DNA of 64,000 bases from Nonomuraea guangzhouensis (GCF_019396345.1 NZ_JAHKRM010000008.1:186001-250000), one strand, 5' to 3'; shown: positions 1 through 9,887, counted from the first letter of the stretch. The notes: generated from the letters alone by a model not told the origin. Made by a program: numbers and translations.

Positions 1-1349
1 TCGGCTGCTGGACCCCCACTTGCCAGGTTTCCGCCTCCTAGGCGCGCGCTTAGGAGGCCCGGATCCGCATCTACGTGCCCATTGCGGCTGTCCCTGTGTG
101 GGCGGTCGGCGCCTGACAGGTTTTCGTCTGTGGGCCTCGCGTCTGGGAGGTTCCGGTGCGCGTTGATGCGGTCGCTGGGGATGTCCCTGGCTGGAGGGTC
201 CGCGCGTGACGGATTGCCGTAGGGGAGGTCTGGGGCCGCATTGATGCGGCCGCCGAGGCTGTCCCCATCTGCGAGGCCGACACTTGGCCGGTCCCCTAGG
301 GAAGGGGAATCGGTGGCGACTTCGGGGGCGGGCCGTGCGAGATCCCCACTCAGGCGGCGGCCACCTGCCGAGACCGTACCCGCGTGGAGATCACCTCTGG
401 CCCGGAGCTCGCCCCCGACCGTGAGTTCCCCGTTGGCGGCGAGGGCGAGGATGATGGCGTCCTCGATGGCCTGGCAGGCGCCCTGGCCGAGGTTCGGGGT
501 CATGGGGTGGGCCGCGTCCCCGATGAGCGCCACCCGGCCTCGGTGCATGGCGGGCAGCGGGGTGTCGAAGTAGTAGAGGTCGTTGCGGAGGATCCGCGCG
601 TTGTCCGACGCGCGGATCAACGCGGGGATCGGATCGTGCCAGCCCCCGAACCTGCGCGACAACTCCTCGCGCTCGTCCGCGTGTACGGCTCCGGCGGGTG
701 ACAGGTCCGTCGCGTAGTAGTAGACGAGTTCGTCCGTCATCTGATGAGCCCCGAACAACAGGCCCTTGCCCCACGTCTCCGTGCTCTGAATCTCCCGGTC
801 GAGCGCGGGCACCAGCCCCCGCCAGGCGGTGACCCCCGAATACACCGGACCGGGATGGTCAGGGAACAGCGCGGCGCGCGTCGCCGAGTGGATGCCGTCG
901 GCGGCCACGATCAGATCGGCCTCCATGTCACCATCGCCCGTACGGACGATGCCCCTGTCGGCGTCCACGCTGGTGACGGTGGTGTTCAAGCGCAGGTGTT
1001 CGTGGCCCAGAGCCTCCACGAGCACCTCCACGAGGTCGGCACGGAGCAGGATGACGACCGAGTCGCCGTACAGCTTCTGAGCCTTGTCCTCGGTGGTATG
1101 CGTCAGCCAGCGCCCGTTCTGATGTCGTACGCCGACCTGACCCTGGATCCTGGACAGCTTGCGCACGCGGTCGCCCAGGCCGATCACGTCGAGTGCCTTC
1201 AACGCGTTGGCGGCGACGGCCACGCCGGACCCGACCGGCTCCAGCTTGGGCGCGCGTTCGAGCACGAGCACGTCCCAGCCCTTGCGACGTAACGCGATCC
1301 CCGCGGTCAGCCCGCCGATGCCGCCACCGATCACCACGGCTCTGGCCAT
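1..1349 (-). CDS. FAD-dependent monooxygenase (class A), 3' end outside window
   Basis: Translated from the ATG at 1349 the frame stays open to the window edge, 449 codons without a stop. It has the N-terminal Rossmann motif VVIGGGIGGL, the FAD/NADPH motif ADGIHSATR and the late motif LIGDAAHPMTPNLGQGACQA, which together define flavin hydroxylases of the salicylate/PHBH group. These hydroxylate small aromatics using NAD(P)H and oxygen; the substrate cannot be read here. The enzyme fold ends near residue 310, where the final helices should follow LALAANGE. Instead there is about 130 residues of Gly/Pro/Asp/Arg-rich repetitive sequence running off the window. The gene is divergent from a TetR regulator and their shared spacer holds three operators. 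Family assignment is firm; whether the low-complexity tail is an insertion or the true C-terminus cannot be decided. Confidence 0.85.
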   Translation of the reverse strand, partial: MARAVVIGGGIGGLTAGIALRRKGWDVLVLERAPKLEPVGSGVAVAANALKALDVIGLGDRVRKLSRIQGQVGVRHQNGRWLTHTTEDKAQKLYGDSVVILLRADLVEVLVEALGHEHLRLNTTVTSVDADRGIVRTGDGDMEADLIVAADGIHSATRAALFPDHPGPVYSGVTAWRGLVPALDREIQSTETWGKGLLFGAHQMTDELVYYYATDLSPAGAVHADEREELSRRFGGWHDPIPALIRASDNARILRNDLYYFDTPLPAMHRGRVALIGDAAHPMTPNLGQGACQAIEDAIILALAANGELTVGGELRARGDLHAGTVSAGGRRLSGDLARPAPEVATDSPSLGDRPSVGLADGDSLGGRINAAPDLPYGNPSRADPPARDIPSDRINAHRNLPDARPTDENLSGADRPHRDSRNGHVDADPGLLSARLGGGNLASGGPAA

Positions 1350-1361
1350 GCCCGCCTCCCC

Positions 1362-1420
1362 AACTACGCCTGTAGTTTCACCATACTACGTCTGTAGTTC
1401 GGTGGCACTACCGGTGTAGT
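1362..1420. promoter_or_regulatory. Three phased TetR operators between monooxygenase and regulator
   Basis: There are three inverted repeats of the form ACTAC-N4-GTAGT: 1362-1377 (extended to AACTAC/GTAGTT), 1385-1398 and 1407-1420. Their centres lie at 1369.5, 1391.5 and 1413.5, exactly 22 bp apart, about two helical turns. The third site ends directly before the TetR start region. The arrangement suggests cooperative binding by the adjacent TetR protein to control both divergent genes. Binding by that protein is inferred from position. Confidence 0.8.
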
Positions 1421-1421
1421 C

Positions 1422-2258
1422 TTGGCGTTCGTGAAGCGCTCTGAGGTCGTCGCGGACGCGGCAATCACCCTGCTGGCGGAGCGTGGCATGCGCGGGCTCA
1501 CCCACCGAGCCGTCGACGAGGCCGCCGATCTCCCGCCCGGATCGACCTCCAACCTGGCCCGCACCCGCGCGGCCCTCCTGGAACTGACGCTTTCCCGCCT
1601 CACGGACCTGGAAGAACAGGCCTTGGCCTCGGTCTATCGTTTCCAGGGCCCAACCGCCCCGACCCGGTCGTCCGACGCGTTCCAGGGCTCAACCGCCCCG
1701 GCCCGTCCGTCCGAGGCGTTCCAGGGCTCAACCGCCCCGGCCCGTCCGTCCGAGGCGTTCCAGGGTTCGACCGCCTCGGCCCGGTCGTCCGAGGCGTTTC
1801 AGGGCTCGAACGCCTGGGGACGGTCGTCGGACGCGTTCCGGGAGTCTGGTTCGTCGGGTGGGGCGGCTGGTTCGCTTGCGGAGTCCGGTCCGTATGACGG
1901 GGCGGCTGAAGCGATTCTGGAGTCCGATTTGCCGGGGTTGGTGGCTGAGGCGCTGCACGTTCAGCTTGCCGATCGTAGGCGCACTCTGGCCCGGTACGAG
2001 CTGGCGCTGGAGGCGACCAGGCGGCCCGAGTTGCGCAAGATCTACGACGCGGCGGGGCGGCGCTTCCGTGACCCTGTCGTTGGGTTCCTGGCCGCGGTCG
2101 GGTCGCCGGATCCGGTGCGGCATGGGCGGCAGTTGGTGGCGTTCGGCGAGGGCATCATGTTCGATTCGATCGCGGGGGCAGGTGATGCGCCCTCCCTCGA
2201 CGATTTGCGGGAGGCCGTACGGGAGTTCCTGCGGGGGATGCTGGGGGCGGGCGTCTGA
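1422..2258 (+). CDS. TetR-family regulator with internal 13-residue repeat insertion
   Basis: The N-terminal 50 residues form a TetR helix-turn-helix (ADAAITLLAERGMRGLTHRA, then VDEAADLPPGSTSN). The C-terminal ligand domain resumes near residue 165 (LVAEALHVQL) and runs to the end. Between them lie about 90 extra residues built from a 13-residue unit resembling FQGSTAPARPSEA, repeated about six times and then decaying. TetR proteins are normally near 190-210 residues; this one is 278. Start choice: TTG at 1422 or GTG at 1431; no clear ribosome binding site is seen, so translation may be leaderless. It probably represses the divergent monooxygenase through the three palindromes in the spacer. 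Fold call is firm; the repeat insert is an oddity shared with both neighbours. Confidence 0.85.
   Translation: MAFVKRSEVVADAAITLLAERGMRGLTHRAVDEAADLPPGSTSNLARTRAALLELTLSRLTDLEEQALASVYRFQGPTAPTRSSDAFQGSTAPARPSEAFQGSTAPARPSEAFQGSTASARSSEAFQGSNAWGRSSDAFRESGSSGGAAGSLAESGPYDGAAEAILESDLPGLVAEALHVQLADRRRTLARYELALEATRRPELRKIYDAAGRRFRDPVVGFLAAVGSPDPVRHGRQLVAFGEGIMFDSIAGAGDAPSLDDLREAVREFLRGMLGAGV
1641..1840. repeat. 39-bp tandem repeat inside the TetR gene
   Basis: The unit begins TTCCAGGG at 1641, 1680, 1719 and 1758, as TTTCAGGG at 1797 and as TTCCGG at 1836, an exact 39-bp period, so the reading frame is preserved (13 codons). The middle units are nearly identical and the outer units diverge, as expected from slippage or unequal-exchange expansion. 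Confidence 0.9.
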
Positions 2259-2312
2259 GGTGGCGCCATCGGGCGGCTGTGGCGGGGCGTCTGTGTTCGG
2301 GTTTGTGCGGTG

Positions 2313-2487
2313 TTTGCGAGGTGCTGGGCCTGTCCGTGTGCTTTGCGGTACTTTGCGAGGTTCTGGGCCTGCCCGTGCGCTTAGCGGTATTTGCGAGGCG
2401 GTGGGCGTGTCAGCGTGTTGCGCGAGACTTCCAAGGTGATGGGCCGTGCGTTTCGCGGGACTTGCGACGTGATGGGCTGATCAATGT
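2313..2487. repeat. Degenerate ~39-bp tandem repeat in a gene-free spacer
   Basis: The 283-bp gap between the TetR stop and the pseudokinase stop is filled by an imperfect repeat. TTTGCGAG recurs at 2313, 2352 and 2390 (periods 39 and 38 bp) followed by related GGGCCTGTCCGTG-like segments, decaying to about 2487. No convincing gene or rho-independent hairpin is seen in it. Confidence 0.65.
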
Positions 2488-2541
2488 TTCGTGGAACCTG
2501 TGCGGTGGTGGGTGTGTCCCCGCTTCACAGGACCCGCGAGC

Positions 2542-5190
2542 TCAGCACACCGGTCGATACGGCACCTCGGACAGGTACTGGTTCCAGTCGGGCTGTGACA
2601 GCCCGCCGTACCGGCCGCAGATCGACGCCGCCGCGCGGGCCGGATCGGGTGGTGGGGTCGCGTGGGCGAGGTCGATGGTGAGGACCGTGCCGTGGTCGGC
2701 CAGTACGCGGAGCCAGCGCCCGTCCGGGGCCAGGGCGGCCTGGGCGGGGCGGTCGGTGCCGGTGGCCGGCACCTGGCGGTCCGTGAGGCGGGTGCCGTCC
2801 GCGACGCGCCAGACCCGCACGCGGTCGGTGTCCGTGCTGGCCAGCAGTTGACCGTCGGTACTGAAGCGCAGGTGACCGGGTGACGGCCGGAGCCGCACGG
2901 GGAGCACGGGTACGCCGTTCAGCGCGTAGACCTGCACCCCGGTCTCCTCGGCGATCGCCACCCGCTCGCCCTCGGGGCTGAACACCGCGTACTCCCACGG
3001 CATCCTGTCCAGCCACGGCGCCGGGGTGCGGACGCCCGTGGACAGGCGTACGACCTCCGAACGCGTCCCCGCGAACACCAGCGCCACCCTGTCCCGCGGC
3101 CCCACCACCACATACTGGCCGACGAACGCGGCCCGGCCGGTCCGCAGGTTCCAGGCCCAGCGCTCGCCCGACTGGCGGGCCGCGGCGAACAGCAGCCCGC
3201 CCCCCGGACTGAACCAGGCCGACTGCTGCCCCGGCGCGCCCAGCCCCCGCCCGAAGGGCGGTCCCACGCCCGCGCCCGAGGTCGTGTCCCACAGGTACGA
3301 CCGGTCGACGCCGACGAGCGCCAGCGTCCGGCCGTCGGGGGACCAGGCCATCGCCCGTACGCTCTGGTCAGGACCGGCGGTCGTGGCCAGTTGCCTGCCG
3401 GAGATGGTGTCGTACACCCGGAGTGTCCCGTCGGTCAGCGCGGCCAGCCGGGTGCCGTCGTCGCTGAGCGCGTCGAGCGAACGCGCGCCACCGTACGGAG
3501 CGGCGAACACGTCCACCGCCGGATCGGCCGCCGAGTCCGCCAGCGCGGCACGGGCCTCCGCGACCGGAGCCAGGCGCCACGCGGCCAGGCTCAGCCTGCG
3601 CGCCGTCACGGGGTCGGCCGCCCGGAGCGCCCGCGCCCTGGACGCCGCCACCCTCGCCATGGCCTGGTCGAGCCGTCCGTCGGCCGTGCCGTTCTGCCAG
3701 ACGGCGACGACGATCGCCGCCAAGACCGCGACCAGTGTCACCGAGGCCAGGACCATCATGGCCCGGCGCCGGCCGCGGGCCCGGCCGCGCACCAGCGCGC
3801 GCCCCCCGTCCAGGAACGCCTGCTCGGCGGCGCTCAACGTCACCCGCCGCCGCCCGCTCGCCGCCCACGCCAGCGCCCTGTCCAGCTCGTCCTCCTGGAA
3901 CAGGTCGGTCTCCCGCCGCCCGCCCGCCTCCCACCGCCGCGCCGCCCTGGTCAGGTCCCGGTGTACGGCGAGGCCGTCGCGTTCGGCGTCGAGCCACTCG
4001 TGCAGGCGCGGCCAGGCCCGCAGGAGCGCCGCATGGGTGATGATCACGCCGTCGCCCGGGTCGGCCGGCTCCGGCACAGGGTTCTGCGCGGCGGAGGTCG
4101 CGCGAGGGCCGGGGGAGCTCGGGGCGTGGCTCGGCGCGGCCAAGCTGGGGTGGAGGCCAGATGAGCTCTGCGCGGCCAGGCTCGGGTGGGGAGCGGGCGT
4201 GCTGGGGCTGTGGTTCGGCGCGGCGGGGGAGTTCGCGGTGGGGGAGTTCGCGGTGGGGGAGTTCGTGGCGGAGGAGTTCGGGTCGTGGGTCTGTGTGATC
4301 AGGCCCGCCTCGGTGTACGCCTTGAGGACGCGGTCCAGGGCGGCCTGTTCCGGAGGACGGCCGGTGACCAGCTCGGTACGGATGGCGCCACGGCGGGTGT
4401 CGGTGCCGTCGGGGTCCATCCCCACCAGGCGCAGGAACACCTCCGGCACCACGTCCTGGTCCGCCCGGCTGAGCTGGAGATAGAGGCTCTCCGCCCGCGC
4501 GCCCAGCGGCGGGTCGTCCACCGGCTCCGGCGGAAGCAGACGCCCCTGCTGGGACTGCGGCACGTCGAGCAGGGACAGCAGCAGCTGATGCGCGCTCGGC
4601 CGCCGATCCGGGTCCCGGCGGAGCGCCGCCAGCACGAGCTCCCGAAGCGCCCGATCAAGCCGGTTCAGCAGCCGATCGGGCTGATCAGGTAATCGGTCCA
4701 GCCCGGACGGGCCGCATGCCGCGAACACCAGCAGCCTGCCCCAGTCCCGCACATCCCCCGGCGGCCCGCTCCCATCACCCCCGAGGCCGAGCCCGACCAG
4801 CCGCGGCCCCTCAACCCCCAGCACGACCCGGTCCGGCGTGAGCCCCCCGTGCACCGCCCCAGCCTCATGGATCGCCGCCAGCCCAGTGGCCGTGGCCGCC
4901 GCCAGCAGGTACAGATCATCCCCTTCGTACGGCCCACGCCGCCCGACCACCTCACCCAGCGTCGGCCCGGGGACGTACTCGCTGACCAGATACGGCACCT
5001 GCCCGTCGAGACAGACGTCCACCACCCGCGCGACGGACCGCGACCGCACCTGCATGGCGGCCTTGACCTGGAACGACGGCCGCGAGGGGAGGAGGGTGAG
5101 CGCATACCGAGTGCCCGACTCGTCGTAAGCGTCATGGACGGCGCCGCCGAGCCGGGAGCCTAACCAGTAGCCCCCCAGCCGGTCAGTCAT
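2542..5190 (-). CDS. Membrane-anchored pseudokinase with C-terminal WD40 repeats
   Basis: 882 residues. Residues ~5-230 have a Ser/Thr kinase fold by pattern (SEYVPGPTLGEVV hinge, AIHEAGAVHGGLTPDRVVLG catalytic loop), but key residues are absent. The HRD aspartate position reads HGG, no DFG is found (VGLGLGG instead), and the ATP-lysine segment is YALTLLPS. It is therefore likely a pseudokinase. A repetitive linker rich in ANSPT and HPSLAA follows (~305-375). Then come a conserved helical region, a transmembrane helix (MMVLASVTLVAVLAAIVVAV, ~480-500) and extracellular WD40-like blades with SPDGRTLAL and FSTDGQLLAS motifs. It starts 13 bp after the GNAT gene stop, so the two are likely co-transcribed. 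Role unknown; scaffold or sensor is the best guess. Confidence 0.8.
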   Translation of the reverse strand: MTDRLGGYWLGSRLGGAVHDAYDESGTRYALTLLPSRPSFQVKAAMQVRSRSVARVVDVCLDGQVPYLVSEYVPGPTLGEVVGRRGPYEGDDLYLLAAATATGLAAIHEAGAVHGGLTPDRVVLGVEGPRLVGLGLGGDGSGPPGDVRDWGRLLVFAACGPSGLDRLPDQPDRLLNRLDRALRELVLAALRRDPDRRPSAHQLLLSLLDVPQSQQGRLLPPEPVDDPPLGARAESLYLQLSRADQDVVPEVFLRLVGMDPDGTDTRRGAIRTELVTGRPPEQAALDRVLKAYTEAGLITQTHDPNSSATNSPTANSPTANSPAAPNHSPSTPAPHPSLAAQSSSGLHPSLAAPSHAPSSPGPRATSAAQNPVPEPADPGDGVIITHAALLRAWPRLHEWLDAERDGLAVHRDLTRAARRWEAGGRRETDLFQEDELDRALAWAASGRRRVTLSAAEQAFLDGGRALVRGRARGRRRAMMVLASVTLVAVLAAIVVAVWQNGTADGRLDQAMARVAASRARALRAADPVTARRLSLAAWRLAPVAEARAALADSAADPAVDVFAAPYGGARSLDALSDDGTRLAALTDGTLRVYDTISGRQLATTAGPDQSVRAMAWSPDGRTLALVGVDRSYLWDTTSGAGVGPPFGRGLGAPGQQSAWFSPGGGLLFAAARQSGERWAWNLRTGRAAFVGQYVVVGPRDRVALVFAGTRSEVVRLSTGVRTPAPWLDRMPWEYAVFSPEGERVAIAEETGVQVYALNGVPVLPVRLRPSPGHLRFSTDGQLLASTDTDRVRVWRVADGTRLTDRQVPATGTDRPAQAALAPDGRWLRVLADHGTVLTIDLAHATPPPDPARAAASICGRYGGLSQPDWNQYLSEVPYRPVC

Positions 5191-5203
5191 GCGGCCCCTT
5201 CGG

Positions 5204-5791
5204 CTAACGGTTCAGGCGAGCGCGGTGGTGTGGCCACTCCTCTTCGAGGATGCCGAAATAGACCGTGTCGCGCCAGGTGCCGTCCGGCCTCCTGCGCTGG
5301 CGCCGCAGTGTGCCCTCGTGCACCCCACCGATGCGCTTGATGGCGTTCTGCGACCGCTCGTTCAGCACGTCGGTCTTGAGCATGACGCGGTTGTAGCCCA
5401 GCTTGTCGAAGGCGTGGTCGATAAGCAACAGCTTGCAGGAGGTGTTGACCGCCGTACGCCAGACCGCCCGGCCGTACCAGGTCCAGCCGATCTCGACGCT
5501 CATCTCGAACCCCGGCACGTCGATGTACGTCGTCCAGCCGACGGCCCGCCCCGACGACTTCTGCACGACCGCGAAAGCGACGTGCCTGTCGTCCGAGAGG
5601 AGGCCGCGGGCGATCTCCGCCAGCTCCTGCTCGGTACGTGGCGGCGGGACGGGCAGCCAGCGCCAGACCTCCTCGTCCCCGCCTCCGGCGCGGAACAGGT
5701 CGGGGATGTGCTCCATGGTGAGCGGCTCAAGGCGGACGACGTCGTTCTCGAGCACCACAGGGGCGGGCAGAATCGCGGTCATGACGGTCAC
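5204..5791 (-). CDS. GNAT-family N-acetyltransferase (RimJ/RimL-like)
   Basis: 195 residues, the usual length for the RimJ/RimL branch of GNAT enzymes. Visible features are the opening VVLENDVVRLEPLTMEHIPD, the sheet/loop EIGWTWYGRAVWRT where acetyl-CoA binds, and the late NERSQNAIKRIGGVHEGTLR segment typical of ribosomal-protein and small-molecule N-acetyltransferases. It transfers an acetyl group from acetyl-CoA to an amino group; the substrate is unknown. ATG at 5791 is chosen; a second Met at codon 4 is possible. It is the first gene of a two-gene unit with the pseudokinase and is divergent from the acyl-CoA dehydrogenase operon. Confidence 0.85.
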   Translation of the reverse strand: MTVMTAILPAPVVLENDVVRLEPLTMEHIPDLFRAGGGDEEVWRWLPVPPPRTEQELAEIARGLLSDDRHVAFAVVQKSSGRAVGWTTYIDVPGFEMSVEIGWTWYGRAVWRTAVNTSCKLLLIDHAFDKLGYNRVMLKTDVLNERSQNAIKRIGGVHEGTLRRQRRRPDGTWRDTVYFGILEEEWPHHRARLNR

Positions 5792-5863
5792 CCTAAAAGA
5801 GGATTGGGGTCACCCCTTATGGCCACCTGGCCGATTTTGCGAGAGACCACCTGTCGACACTCA

Positions 5864-5879
5864 TACCGGCCGGTCGGTA
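5864..5879. promoter_or_regulatory. TetR operator upstream of acyl-CoA dehydrogenase operon
   Basis: TACCGGCCGGTCGGTA has TACCG/CGGTA arms and lies 11 bp before the first dehydrogenase ATG. It matches, at 13 of 16 positions, the site overlapping the start of the TetR gene at 9872. A common repressor for both is inferred. Confidence 0.75.
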
Positions 5880-5890
5880 GGGTCACGGGT

Positions 5891-7089
<1,199 letters not shown>

Positions 7090-7093
<4 letters not shown>

Positions 7094-8250
7094 ACGAGGC
7101 GGACATCAAGCACCACATAGACGCCTTCCGAGGCGCGAACGACCCAGACAACCGGCTGGAGTTCCTGCGGGCCAGGTTCGACGCCGGGCTGGCGTGGGTG
7201 TGGTTCCCCGAGGGGCTCGGCGGGCTGGGCGTCTCGCGGGAGCTGCAGCAGGTCGTCGAGCGGGAGCTCGCCGGCACGCCGCAGCTCAACACCGGCGTGC
7301 AGGGCATCGGCCTGGGCATGGCGGCGCCGACGATCCTGGCGTTCGGCACGGACGAGCAGCGGCGCCGTTTCCTCCGGCCGCTGTGGACGGGCGAGGAGAT
7401 CTGGTGCCAGCTCTTCAGCGAGCCGGGCGCCGGGTCCGACCTGGCGACGCTCGCCACGAGGGCGGTCAGGGACGGCGACGAATGGGTCGTCGACGGCCAG
7501 AAGGTATGGACGTCCGGCGCGCACCACTCCCGGTGGGCGATCCTCGTCACCCGTACCGACCCGGACGTGCCCAAGCACCGCGGCATGACGTACTTCATCT
7601 GCGACATGCACGCGCCGGGCGTCGAGGTGCGCCCGCTGCGGCAGATCACCGGGGAGGCCGAGTTCAACGAGGTGTTCCTCACCGGGGTGCGGCTCTCCGA
7701 CGACCTGCGGCTCGGTGAGGTCGGCGACGGCTGGCGCGTCGCCCAGACCACGCTGATGAACGAGCGCGTCGCGATCGGCGGCGCCCCCGTACGGCGCGGC
7801 GGCGGCATGATCGGCCCCGTGCTCGACACCTGGCGCGAGCACCCCGAGCTGCGCACCCACGACCTGCACCAGCGGCTGCTGTCGCTGTGGGTGGAGTCGG
7901 AGGTGACCCGCCTTTCCGGGGTACGGCTGCGCGAGCAGCTCGTCGCGGGGCAACCCGGTCCGGAGGGGTCGGGGATGAAGCTGTCGTTCGCCAAGCTGAA
8001 CCAGGCGCTGTCGGGCCTCGACGTCGAGCTCAAGCGCGACCTCGGCTACGACGACTGGACCTTCCGCCGCTCGGAGGACGTCGACTTCTACGGGCGTGGC
8101 GCCGGCTACCGCTACCTGCGCGCCAAGGGCAACTCGATCGAGGGCGGCACCTCGGAGATCCTGCGCAACATCATCTCCGAACGAGTGCTCGGCCTGCCCT
8201 CCGAACCCCGCGTCGACAAAGACGTCCCGTGGAAGGACCTGCCCCGATGA
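7090..8250 (+). CDS. Acyl-CoA dehydrogenase (second of three)
   Basis: 386 residues beginning with GTG at 7090, overlapping the previous stop by 4 nt and followed by a 4-nt overlap with the next start. Family motifs are WCQLFSEPGAGSDLATLAT, VDGQKVWTSGAHHSRWAI and the C-terminal segment YLRAKGNSIEGGTSEILRNI. That last segment carries the usual catalytic-base region of FadE-like enzymes (EGGTSEI). It oxidises acyl-CoA to enoyl-CoA with FAD. Together with the shorter third gene it may form an alpha2beta2-type complex, a known arrangement in actinobacteria; this pairing is inferred from adjacency. Confidence 0.9.
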
Positions 8251-9311
8251 CCCTGCTGTACTCCGAGGTCGAGGAGGAGCTGCGCGCCGCCGTGCGCGGC
8301 CTGCTCGCCGACCGCTGCCCGCCCGCCGCGGTGCTCAAGCGGGTGGAGTCCGACCCCTATGACCTCGACCTGTGGAAGACGCTCGCCGGGGAGATCGGCG
8401 TGGCGGGCCTGCTCATCCCCGAGCAGTACGGCGGCGCGGGCGCCTCGGCCCGCGAGGCCGCTGTCGTGCTGGAAGAGCTCGGCCGGGGCGTCGCGCCGGT
8501 CCCGTTCTTCACCAGTGCCGTGCTGGCCACCCACGCGCTGCTGGCGACGGGCTCGGCGGAGCTGCTGGGCGAGCTGGCCGAGGGCCGGACGACCGCGGCC
8601 CTGGTGGTGTCGTTCGCCGCCTCGCCGTACCAGCCTTGGCGGGGTTCGTCGGTGACTGTGGACGGCGGGACGCTGTCCGGGACCGTGTCCGCGGTCGCGG
8701 GGGCGGAGGTGGCCGACGTGCTGCTGGTGCCGGTCGGCGGGGAGCTGTACGCGGTCGAGGCCGCGGACGCCGCCGTCGAGGTCGTGCCGTCGCTGGATCT
8801 GACCCGTCCGGTTGCCACGGTCCGCATCGTTGAGGCGCCCGCGCGGTTGCTGGGGCCGTGCGATCTGGCCGAGGTGCTGCGGTTCGGTGCGGGTCTGCTG
8901 GCCTCCGAGCAGCTCGGGGTGGCGGAGTGGTGCCTGGACACCACGCTCGCGTACGTGAAGGAACGGCACCAGTTCGCCCGCCCGGTCGGCTCGTTCCAGG
9001 CCATCAAGCACCGGCTGGCGGATCTGTGGCTCGACGTGGTCAGGGCGCGGGCCGCCGCGCGGGCCGCCGCCGGTGACGACTCGGCCGTGACGGTCGCCGT
9101 GGCCCAGGCGTGGAACGCGGGTGTCGCCGTACACGCGGCCGAAGAGGCCCTGCAGTTGCACGGCGGGATCGGGATGACATGGGAGCACCCCCTGCATCTC
9201 TACCTCAAGCGCGCCAAAGCCTGCGAGATGGCGCTCGGCACACCCGGCGACCACCGGGAGGCGCTGGCCTCACTCGCCGACGTGCCCGGCCCCGAGAGAG
9301 GTCAGCAGTAG
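8247..9311 (+). CDS. Acyl-CoA dehydrogenase (third of three, divergent type)
   Basis: 354 residues from the ATG at 8247, coupled to the previous gene by ATGA. It has N-terminal GLLIPEQYGGAGASAREAAV and C-terminal RHQFARPVGSFQAIKHRLAD and EALQLHGGIGMTWEHPLHLY motifs of the family. The middle region is poorly conserved and lacks the TEP(x)AGSD substrate motif seen in its two neighbours, and no EGGTxEI base motif is seen. It may therefore be the structural or FAD-sharing partner of a heteromeric dehydrogenase. Its 3' end overlaps the convergent TetR gene by 42 bp. Confidence 0.85.
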   Translation: MTLLYSEVEEELRAAVRGLLADRCPPAAVLKRVESDPYDLDLWKTLAGEIGVAGLLIPEQYGGAGASAREAAVVLEELGRGVAPVPFFTSAVLATHALLATGSAELLGELAEGRTTAALVVSFAASPYQPWRGSSVTVDGGTLSGTVSAVAGAEVADVLLVPVGGELYAVEAADAAVEVVPSLDLTRPVATVRIVEAPARLLGPCDLAEVLRFGAGLLASEQLGVAEWCLDTTLAYVKERHQFARPVGSFQAIKHRLADLWLDVVRARAAARAAAGDDSAVTVAVAQAWNAGVAVHAAEEALQLHGGIGMTWEHPLHLYLKRAKACEMALGTPGDHREALASLADVPGPERGQQ

Positions 9312-9872
9312 GTCGGCGAAGTGCTTGCCCACCTGGGCGCCGGTCAGCGGTCCATCCGTGTGATACCAGGTGCCCAGGTGGTGCACCGAGCCGAAGAAGT
9401 AGTCGACGACGAGCTCGGCCGGGACGCGGTCGCTGAACACGCCCTCGCGCTGGCCCTCGATCACCAGGTCGCGGAAGCGCTCGTGGTAGCGGCGGCGCTC
9501 GGCTCGTACGGTCTTGCGGGTCGCCGGCGCGAGCAGGTGCATCGACCGGAAGAAGATCTTGGAGTCGTCGAGATTCGCGGTGGTGGTCTCGATGACGTCG
9601 GCCGCCGCCGCGTGCAGCCGCTCGGCGACCGTGCCGGGGCCGTCGGCGATCTCGGTCAGGCGCTCCATCTGCAGGCGGAGCACCCGGCCGTAGATCTCGT
9701 GCAGCAGATCATCCTTGGAGTCGAAATAGTGGTACATGGCGCCTTTGGTGACGCCAGCGGCCAGTACGATCTCCTGTACCGAGGCGCCCTCGAAGCCCCG
9801 CTCCGCGAAAAGCCGGGTCGCTTCGCCCAGCAGCCTCCTGCGTACCGGTTCGTCCTTCACGTCGCACAGCAT
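9270..9872 (-). CDS. TetR-family repressor of the acyl-CoA dehydrogenase operon
   Basis: 200 residues. The helix-turn-helix is visible at ~12-58 (ATRLFAERGFEGASVQEIVL, then AAGVTKGAMYHYFDSKDDLL). The rest matches the TetR C-terminal type found in fatty-acid regulators (IFFRSMHLLAPATRKTVRAE). The gene faces the dehydrogenase operon and overlaps its end by 42 bp. A 16-bp operator overlaps its own start codon, implying autoregulation, and a near-identical site lies before the operon. The likely inducer is an acyl-CoA, by analogy with related regulators. Confidence 0.88.
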   Translation of the reverse strand: MLCDVKDEPVRRRLLGEATRLFAERGFEGASVQEIVLAAGVTKGAMYHYFDSKDDLLHEIYGRVLRLQMERLTEIADGPGTVAERLHAAAADVIETTTANLDDSKIFFRSMHLLAPATRKTVRAERRRYHERFRDLVIEGQREGVFSDRVPAELVVDYFFGSVHHLGTWYHTDGPLTGAQVGKHFADLLLTSLGAGHVGE

Positions 9873-9887
9873 ACCGACTGGTCGGTT
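9872..9887. promoter_or_regulatory. TetR operator overlapping regulator start
   Basis: TACCGACTGGTCGGTT has ACCGAC/GTCGGT arms. It covers the ATG of the TetR gene (9870-9872), so bound repressor would block its own expression. It is the partner of the site at 5864-5879. Confidence 0.75.

Noticed and set aside
1641..1840. Regular 39-bp repeats resembling a CRISPR array
   Set aside because: The units are contiguous with no unique spacers, keep a reading frame and lie inside a TetR gene; no cas genes are present.
3026..4483. Plus-strand frame of 485 codons in the pseudokinase
   Set aside because: Antisense to conserved kinase/WD40 sequence and of Ser/Arg-rich random composition.
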